Source: Phycisphaerae bacterium
GTDB lineage: Bacteria; Planctomycetota; Phycisphaerae; Sedimentisphaerales; Anaerobacaceae
NCBI GenBank assembly: GCA_030630315.1
Contig: DAOVNI010000041.1
Location: forward strand, 1-9,126
Direction: 5' to 3'
DNA length: 9,126 nt
How positions within the stretch are numbered: position 1 is the first letter of the stretch; every line of letters begins with the position of its first letter. Shown here in pieces: positions 1 through 3,631 of this stretch. The notes below the pieces were generated by a model that had not been told where the DNA came from, did not search any database, and worked only from the letters and a program-made list of their open reading frames with translations. Made by a program: the position numbers and the translations under genes.

Positions 1-2
1 AA

Positions 3-30
3 GAATATCGAATGTCGAATGTCGAAGTTG
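3..30. repeat. Heptanucleotide tract, unit GAATGTC
   Basis: Four consecutive 7-nt units can be read: GAATATC, GAATGTC, GAATGTC, GAAGTTG. The tract lies at the left edge and may continue outside the window. It is one of several 7-nt-period tracts here with unrelated unit sequences. Confidence 0.7.
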
Positions 31-178
31 ATCCCCGCCGAAGACATGCGGGGATTCAAAGTTCAAAACGGCGAATTGGCCGTGGTATTTTTTTGCAAAC
101 CATTCGTATCTGTGCAGGCGCTGGGTTTGAAATTGGGTTTGTTTTGCATAAAAGGTCATAATTGATTGATTAGCTAAC

Positions 179-262
179 TGGTTAATATGGTTAATTGGGT
201 AATTTATTAACTGGTTCATTGGTTGAATGAGTAATATAGTTCATTGGTTAACTGGTTATTGG
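179..262. repeat. Degenerate 8-9 nt tract, unit TGGTTAA(C/T)
   Basis: About ten degenerate units beginning TGGTTAA or TGGTTCAT follow each other at 8-9 nt spacing. The DNA is AT-rich and non-coding. Stops occur in all plausible frames and no gene is visible. Together with the tract at 345-379 it accounts for most of positions 1-500, which otherwise show nothing recognisable. Confidence 0.6.
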
Positions 263-344
263 CTTGGCCTGTTTTTTGGCCTGGGGCGACAAAGACGACC
301 CTCTATAATTGGGCTCAATCGGCGCGTTTGAGTCGAAAAAAGTC

Positions 345-379
345 CTCGATTCTCGATTCCCGATACTCGTAACTCGATG
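345..379. repeat. Heptanucleotide tract, unit CTCGATT
   Basis: Five 7-nt units in register: CTCGATT, CTCGATT, CCCGATA, CTCGTAA, CTCGATG. It lies in gene-poor sequence between the TGGTTAA tract and the small-RNA candidate at 519-595. Confidence 0.7.
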
Positions 380-518
380 TGAGAAATGCGGTTAAAAAAA
401 TTTGGAAATTTGCGATTTTTGGTTCTAACTACCTGCGGATTTGATTGAAATGATGACAAGGACGATAAAGCTGAGGATGTGTAGCAGCCGTACGGGACGA
501 TACAAAATGAGCGATTGT

Positions 519-595
519 AAAAAAAGCGGGGTTGGCAAGGACGCCCACACCCAAAGCTCCAAGCCAGACCCCGCTAAAAGGCAAGTCTAAAACAA
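519..595 (-). ncRNA. Candidate small RNA, strong promoter plus terminator
   Basis: On the minus strand a consensus promoter (602-630) is followed after about 20 nt by a long GC-rich hairpin and seven U residues (525-519). The outer stem pairs GCGGGGT (574-568) with ACCCCGC (532-526). It continues, after a one-base bulge, with TGGC (566-563) against GCCA (536-533). An inner helix pairs GGA/TCC and GC/GC around a G-rich 11-12 nt loop. Predicted length is about 75 nt. No credible ORF follows on the minus strand within the next 500 bp, so an attenuator in front of a gene is unlikely. I do not recognise an RNA family. The transcription start is inferred from the -10 box. Function and target are unknown. 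Confidence 0.6.
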
Positions 596-601
596 CAGTT
601 C

Positions 602-630
602 AGTATATTATTTTGCGCCTGAATTGTCAA
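602..630 (-). promoter_or_regulatory. Sigma70-type promoter of the small-RNA candidate
   Basis: Read on the minus strand: a perfect -35 box TTGACA (630-625), a 17-nt spacer, and -10 box TATACT (607-602). Immediately upstream of the -35 box (about 631-658) is an uninterrupted A/T tract resembling an UP element. This is the best promoter match in the window. Confidence 0.7.
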
Positions 631-700
631 CAAAATAATTTAAAATAATTTTTATAGTTCAGTTCAGGGATTCTGATATTATCAAAATTGAGAATTTAAT

Positions 701-718
701 CGCGGATTGCGCGGAATT
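701..718. repeat. CGCGGATT repeat, 9-nt period
   Basis: Two 9-nt units, CGCGGATTG and CGCGGAATT. It is the same kind of element as the CGCGGATTTCACGG repeat at 836-863. Both belong to a cluster of short-period intergenic repeats that fills 690-870. Confidence 0.45.
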
Positions 719-721
719 ATT

Positions 722-782
722 GCCACGAAGGCACTAAGGCACGAAAAAGGCTTAATTATTAGCCACAGAGGGCACAGAGGGA
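722..782. repeat. CACGAAGG and CACAGAGGG dispersed repeats
   Basis: Two adjacent short-period elements. The first (722-747) reads GCCACGAAG, GCACTAAG, GCACGAAAA. The second (761-780) reads GCCACAGAG, GGCACAGAGG. The second recurs as both arms of the inverted repeat at 3455-3550. Elements like these are common between genes in repeat-rich environmental genomes and have no known function. Confidence 0.6.
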
Positions 783-806
783 AATAAAAAATCAAAGATT
801 AAAAAG
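781..806. repeat. 26-bp direct repeat, copy 1
   Basis: These 26 bases, starting GAAATAAAAAATCAAAG, recur exactly at 6593-6618, just after the ileS stop codon. A shorter piece (CAAAGATTAAAA) is found again at 8504-8515. Copy 1 continues into a 7-nt-period A-rich tract up to about 833. Confidence 0.7.
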
Positions 807-835
807 CAAAATTACAGAGCAAAATTCAAAAATAA

Positions 836-863
836 CCGCGGATTTCACGGATTAAGCAGATTA
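836..863. repeat. CGCGGATTTCACGGATTA repeat, 9-nt period
   Basis: Units of 9 nt: CGCGGATTT, CACGGATTA, AGCAGATTA. Non-coding. From here to 1020 I see no gene or clear structure beyond AT-rich spacer. Confidence 0.5.
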
Positions 864-1020
864 ACTTCAAGAATGACTTTTTTTGGCTGAAAATGCCTCC
901 ACAACCAAAAAAACTAAGAATTCAATGGATTTTTTTCTTGAAAATCCCGCTTCAACAGTGTAAATTTCTCATTAGCGAGTGACAAAGCGAGGACATCCTG
1001 GATTTGTGGTTCAGGATTAG

Positions 1021-1052
1021 GGTTCTTATACGGAAAGCAGATAATCATAGTT
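1021..1052 (+). promoter_or_regulatory. Shared upstream element 1, possible promoter
   Basis: This ~32-bp block (GGTTCT, A/T, ATACGGAAA and so on) is about 88 percent identical by eye to 1401-1433 and sits at nearly the same distance (about 28 nt) from the start codon of the next gene. It contains GATAAT (1040-1045), five of six matches to a -10 box. A -35 box is weak (TTAGGG). It may be a promoter or the border of a repeated gene module. Confidence 0.5.
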
Positions 1053-1079
1053 GTCTTATTGAAAGTGAGCGGAGCAGTT

Positions 1080-1355
1080 ATGAATAAAGTGGAACGGATA
1101 GCCGTTTTAAAGAACGAAGTTGAGGCGCAGCTTTTAGCCGGCGAACTCGCCGAGCTTGATGTCTCCCACCTGATGAAAAGCTATTATGATGGCGCTTTCG
1201 ATGGAGTTTACCAGTTCTCTAAAGGGTGGGGACATATTGAAGCCCCATCCGAGTTTAGGGATAAAATACTGGAAGTCCTTGCCGGCATAAGGCAAGGGTC
1301 TCTAAATATAGAAGACGAATCTACAGAAGACTTTAATGATGACAGCGTCAGCTAA
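1080..1355 (+). CDS. DUF2007-like small signalling-type protein
   Basis: This 91-aa protein resembles the DUF2007 fold (putative prokaryotic signal-transducing protein). The N-terminal RIAVLKNEVEAQLLAGELAE matches the family pattern of a strand followed by a helix with 'EAxLLxxxL'. A glycine/tyrosine-rich middle (YYDGAFDGVYQF) and a C-terminal helix (FRDKILEVLAGIRQG, roughly residues 59-73) complete the short domain. The tail from about 75 on is acidic. No signal peptide or membrane segment is present, so it is likely cytoplasmic. I chose ATG 1080, which has GGAG at 1071-1074. The upstream TTG at 1059 lacks a comparable site. Upstream lies the shared element at 1021. An AAAATGGGGACAG element follows 17 nt after the stop. 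Exact role unknown; the family assignment is by pattern only. Confidence 0.7.
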   Translation: MNKVERIAVLKNEVEAQLLAGELAELDVSHLMKSYYDGAFDGVYQFSKGWGHIEAPSEFRDKILEVLAGIRQGSLNIEDESTEDFNDDSVS

Positions 1356-1371
1356 CCAGCGGCTTCAACTT

Positions 1372-1389
1372 GGGAAAATGGGGACAGTG
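1372..1389 (+). repeat. GGGAAAATGGGGACAGTG element, copy 1
   Basis: Identical over 18 nt to 3136-3153, with its core repeated at 1802-1814. It lies between the DUF2007-like gene and the next shared upstream element. Such GGGGACAG motifs are common near REP-type mobile elements, which is a family-level inference here. Confidence 0.65.
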
Positions 1390-1400
1390 AGACGGCTGTA

Positions 1401-1433
1401 GGTTCTAATACGGAAACCATATAATCAGTAGTT
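1401..1433 (+). promoter_or_regulatory. Shared upstream element 2, with TATAAT box
   Basis: Second copy of the element at 1021-1052. It differs at four substitutions or one-base gaps. It carries a perfect TATAAT at 1420-1425, while the -35 position (TGTAGG) is poor. It ends 22 nt before the start codon at 1456, leaving room for the AGGAG ribosome site. Confidence 0.5.
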
Positions 1434-1455
1434 ACACCCGCAGGAGAAAAAACAC

Positions 1456-1800
1456 ATGAAGCGCAAGCGAACCAAGGGGGCTTGCATACCTGATGATGTG
1501 AAGCGGGAGGTCGAAGCAATCGTCGAGCGTTTCAATCGAGAGCGCTTTGCGCGCGACGACTGCTACTACGAGGCACGATTCAAGGGTAAGCATTGCCACC
1601 TGTACCGCTCCGACTACAGTAGTTTGGGCCCCATTTGTCGGCTTACCTACACAGGGAAAATGAATGGCTGGAAGTTCGCAATTTTCAAGTGGAGTACGGA
1701 AACGTACGACCAAAACGAGTGGATGTTTCCGGGCAGTGGTCTTGTAGATGGCACTGTTGAAGGGGCAATGAGGGCGGGGTTGGAAGCATACCAGGTGTGA
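1456..1800 (+). CDS. Conserved-looking hypothetical protein, 114 aa
   Basis: I cannot name a family with confidence. The start ATG is well supported by AGGAG at 1442-1446, 9 nt upstream. The protein begins with a basic stretch (MKRKRTKGACIPDD), then a charged helix (VKREVEAIVERFNRERF, about residues 14-31). An aromatic, probably beta-rich core follows (CYYEARFKGKHCHLYRSDY; ICRLTYTGKMNGWKFAIFKWSTETYD). The C-terminus is GTVEGAMRAGLEAYQV. It has no signal peptide or transmembrane helix. The composition, dense in W, Y, F and charged residues, is that of a real folded protein. It sits in the same module layout as the preceding gene: shared upstream element, gene, then an AAAATGGGGACAG repeat starting 2 nt after the stop. 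Confidence 0.75.
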   Translation: MKRKRTKGACIPDDVKREVEAIVERFNRERFARDDCYYEARFKGKHCHLYRSDYSSLGPICRLTYTGKMNGWKFAIFKWSTETYDQNEWMFPGSGLVDGTVEGAMRAGLEAYQV

Positions 1801-1801
1801 G

Positions 1802-1831
1802 AAAATGGGGACAGCCATTCGTGACTGTCCC
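1802..1831. repeat. GGGGACAG inverted repeat, copy 2
   Basis: GGGACAG (1808-1814) pairs with CTGTCCC (1825-1831) across a 10-nt loop. The left side continues the AAAATGGGGACAG element that is also seen at 1372 and 3136. It begins directly after the stop codon of the 114-aa gene and could act as a weak 3' stabilising or terminating hairpin, but no U tract follows. Confidence 0.65.
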
Positions 1832-2097
1832 TAATAAAACCGGGGCTTATCTTTGTCCCTGTTTTTTTCGTATCTTCCACGCTCTTAGTCCTTGGCTTGG
1901 GTTCGGTATGGCGAGAAAAAACCCTGATTTTTAGGGCCAATTCGCTGTTCCTGTAAAAAAATGCTAGTATATGGGATTTTTCTCTTGACAGACTTGTCTC
2001 AACCAGGCAGGCTGTTTTCACGATAGAACGGCGAAGATATGTAGTTTCTACACCTGACAATCTGCTCTAAATACGAGCCAACGTCCCTCATTTTTCT

Positions 2098-2127
2098 GGA
2101 GGAGAGGTACAAATGGCGCTCAATTAG
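2098..2127 (+). other. Strong ribosome site before four-codon ORF
   Basis: GGAGGAGAGG (2098-2107) stands 5 nt before ATG 2113. The frame reads M-A-L-N-stop. Moving into another frame just after the ATG gives about 30 residues without a stop, starting AQLAEFSRNKAKPVKL and ending at a TAG. It is either the frameshifted start of a decayed gene or a minimal leader ORF. The rest of 1832-2456 contains no other convincing gene. Confidence 0.4.
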
Positions 2128-2159
2128 CAGAATTTTCTCGAAATAAGGCTAAGCCGGTA

Positions 2160-2182
2160 AAGCTGCGCACAGTGTGCGGCTT
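2160..2182. repeat. Imperfect palindrome AAGC/GCTT with CGCAC/GTGCG
   Basis: AAGC (2160-2163) and CGCAC (2166-2170) pair with GTGCG (2174-2178) and GCTT (2179-2182), with a 3-nt loop and a 2-nt bulge. No U tract follows, so it is not a canonical terminator. Confidence 0.45.
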
Positions 2183-2258
2183 GAAAATATTAACAGTTCC
2201 CTGCTTTAAATAGGCCTTGCTGCGAAGAAAGGTGGTTACTGTCGTTGCCACAAAAAGC

Positions 2259-2281
2259 CTGTCCTGAGCGGAGCCGAAGGA
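2259..2281. repeat. Widespread CTGTCCTGAGCGGAGCCGAA repeat
   Basis: This sequence is a form of a dispersed element (CTTCGGCTCCGCTCAGGACA on the other strand) that I recognise from many environmental bacterial genomes. It often creates spurious ORFs. No coding role here. Confidence 0.6.
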
Positions 2282-2456
2282 GAAGCCGAATGGGCGGGAA
2301 TCTACGCTGTTGTTAACGTAAGGAGGTGATGCAAATGAGGTAAATGACAACATTTGTCGGAGCTTTTGGGTGATATATGTGGTTGTGTAATATGTGCACA
2401 CGTGTTTTTCAATGATAGCTTTTACAAAAATTCCCATAAAATAGGAGAAAATTTCG

Positions 2457-2963
2457 ATGAAAATAAGAATGAAAAAACTAATTTCAATCAGTACCATTCC
2501 TGTGCTTGCGCTGGCTTTGCTGTTGGTTTTAGGCACAGTTTTGGCGATGGGCTCTGCCGCGGATGAACACCGGCACGACATCCTTGCAATCAATGAGGGT
2601 GGGAACCAATATGCTGCCGCTCTGAACGCTGGAGATTTAGAACTTTGGCTGTCCTTGCATACGGACGACGTAATAAAGATGGGACCAGGCGCCCCTTCGA
2701 TTATCGGAAAAGAGGATTTACGGACAAGTATGGAGCCCGCTTTCGCTGCGTTCGACTTCGAGATGACCATCAATACCGAGGAAGTTGAGGTAGCTGGCCG
2801 CTGGGCATTTGCTCGTGGTCTTTACACACTTTTTATTACTCCCAAGGAAGGGGGCGACAGGATTCCTGTGATGCCGGATGGTAAATTCTTGACCCTCTAC
2901 AAAAGACAGGCCGGTGGTTCCTGGAAGATTTCCCACGATTGCTACAACAGCAATCTACCGTAA
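2457..2963 (+). CDS. Secreted NTF2/SnoaL-like (DUF4440-type) protein
   Basis: The 168-aa product starts with a clear signal peptide: basic n-region (KIRMKK), a long hydrophobic h-region (about residues 8-31), and likely cleavage after ...AMGSA near residue 34. The mature part resembles NTF2-like SnoaL/DUF4440 domains. It has an N-terminal helix ending NAGDLELWLSLHTDDVIKMGPG, then IIGKEDLRTSM, and a C-terminal sheet GKFLTLYKRQAGGSWKISHDCYNSN. The fold forms a small-molecule pocket and occurs in both enzymes and binding proteins, so substrate and reaction cannot be assigned. Start ATG 2457 has AGGAG at 2443-2447. ATG 2469 is a weaker alternative that would keep the signal peptide. An attC-like site begins 38 nt after the stop in the same orientation, so the gene is likely an integron cassette. 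NTF2-like proteins are known cassette cargo. Confidence 0.85.
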   Translation: MKIRMKKLISISTIPVLALALLLVLGTVLAMGSAADEHRHDILAINEGGNQYAAALNAGDLELWLSLHTDDVIKMGPGAPSIIGKEDLRTSMEPAFAAFDFEMTINTEEVEVAGRWAFARGLYTLFITPKEGGDRIPVMPDGKFLTLYKRQAGGSWKISHDCYNSNLP

Positions 2964-3001
2964 TTTGGCGGGTGATAGCAAACTCAGGTAAAGCAAGTTC
3001 G

Positions 3002-3100
3002 GCCTAACCCGGGCATCAAGCGGACGCCAAACGCCGGGGCATGTTTTCCCTATTTTCGGTATTTTCCGGCGTTTGGCGCCGCTGAGCCTTAGCGTTAGGT
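3002..3100 (+). other. Integron attC-like recombination site
   Basis: The block has the full attC layout. The left outer core is GCCTAAC (3002-3008, RYYYAAC) and the right outer core is GTTAGGT (3094-3100, GTTRRRY), complementary in 6 of 7 bases. Inner boxes TCAAGCGG (3016-3023) and CCGCTGA (3079-3085) pair with one bulged A. An unpaired A at 3024 comes next, then a perfect 13-bp stem CGCCAAACGCCGG (3025-3037) with CCGGCGTTTGGCG (3066-3078). The terminal loop is 28 nt. Unpaired spacers separate inner and outer boxes, as expected. The predicted crossover is between G3094 and T3095. No integrase gene and no second complete GTTRRRY core between 1800 and 2457 are visible, so this would be an isolated or remnant site. 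Confidence 0.8.
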
Positions 3101-3128
3101 AAGAAATGAAACCATCTTACCACTATCT

Positions 3129-3153
3129 CACTGTGGGGAAAATGGGGACAGTG
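3129..3153. repeat. GGGAAAATGGGGACAGTG element, copy 3
   Basis: It shares 18 nt exactly with 1372-1389. Here the element is itself a hairpin: CACTGT (3129-3134) pairs with ACAGTG (3148-3153). It lies about 30 nt downstream of the attC-like site. Confidence 0.65.
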
Positions 3154-3205
3154 GCGTGGAATTATCTAAACCTATCCTTGACATTGGCCGAGAAAGGAAG
3201 TAAGC

Positions 3206-3247
3206 TAGAATTTAGAATGTAGAATTTAGAATGTAGAATGTAGATAG
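3206..3247. repeat. Heptanucleotide tract, unit TAGAAT(T/G)
   Basis: Six consecutive 7-nt units in register: TAGAATT, TAGAATG, TAGAATT, TAGAATG, TAGAATG, TAGATAG. Intergenic. This unit contains stop codons when read through. Confidence 0.85.
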
Positions 3248-3284
3248 TGGAATTTCGATTGTTTAGTGCCGACGAAGTCGGTTT

Positions 3285-3319
3285 CAACAAACTAACAACT
3301 ATCGCCTGACAACTAACAA
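3285..3319. repeat. Heptanucleotide tract, unit CTAACAA
   Basis: Units CAACAAA, CTAACAA, CTATCGC, CTGACAA, CTAACAA follow at exact 7-nt spacing, 38 nt after the TAGAAT(T/G) tract. A small CCGAC/GTCGG hairpin lies between the two tracts (about 3269-3281). Confidence 0.7.
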
Positions 3320-3410
3320 CCAAAAAAATGATTATTATTTCAAACATTGCGATTATCATAATTATAGCGGAGAAGCTCAAGCTGCCCTGAGAAAGCAATA
3401 ATCTGAGAAC

Positions 3411-3454
3411 GAAAAGCCTTCCGGAGCAGCAAACTCCGGAGGGCTTTTCTTTTT
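3411..3454 (+). terminator. Strong intrinsic terminator upstream of ileS
   Basis: A 16-bp stem pairs GAAAAGCCTTCCGGAG (3411-3426) with CTCCGGAGGGCTTTTC (3434-3449), with a single T-G wobble and a 7-nt loop. Five T residues follow on the plus strand. No protein gene lies between 2963 and this point, so it ends either the cassette transcript or a short RNA starting near 3360. It could also be an attenuator of ileS. No T-box consensus (AGGGTGG) is seen. Confidence 0.8.
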
Positions 3455-3550
3455 AGCCATAGAGAACACAGAGAGCACAGAGTAGAACCAAAAGAAATTA
3501 ACACAGAACAAGCAAAATTTTATCTCGGTGTACTCTGTGCCCTCTGTGGC
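3455..3550. repeat. Inverted CACAGAG repeat pair
   Basis: The left arm (3455-3484: AGCCATAGAGAACACAGAG then AGCACAGAGTA) and right arm (3531-3550: TACTCTGTGCCCTCTGTGGC) are inverted copies of the element seen at 761-780. They flank about 46 nt of AT-rich sequence. The pair lies inside the ileS 5' region. It encodes only spurious minus-strand peptide. Confidence 0.65.
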
Positions 3551-3631
3551 GAGCAACATATTTGACAAGAATGATTTGGGTATTTATGATACGCAATCTT
3601 GTTGTTTTTGAGATTTTTGAGGAATTTTGGA

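Noticed and set aside
256..459. 67-codon minus-strand ORF
   Set aside because: It consists largely of heptamer tract and AT-rich spacer, has no family-like pattern and no ribosome site.
1432..1818. 128-codon minus-strand ORF antisense to the 114-aa gene
   Set aside because: The plus-strand gene has AGGAG and protein-like composition. The minus frame is its shadow and reads through the GGGGACAG repeat.
1985..2007. TTGACA at 1985-1990 as a promoter for the 2113 ATG
   Set aside because: No -10-like hexamer is found at 16-18 nt spacing.
1800..2457. A second attC or attI site at the left end of the cassette
   Set aside because: No complete GTTRRRY core with a paired partner was found. GTTAACG at 2312-2318 fails the consensus at the last purine and pyrimidine positions.
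2120..2773. 217-codon minus-strand ORF across the cassette region
   Set aside because: It is antisense to the signal-peptide/NTF2-like gene and runs through the palindrome and the CTGTCCTGAGCGG repeat. It has no ribosome site or recognisable domain.
3365..3454. T-box riboswitch upstream of ileS
   Set aside because: No AGGGTGGNACCGCG-type antiterminator sequence or specifier-loop layout is visible; only the terminator hairpin is.
3377..3568. Minus-strand ORF containing LLATEGTEYTEIKF
   Set aside because: It is the translation of the inverted CACAGAG repeat and the terminator stem.
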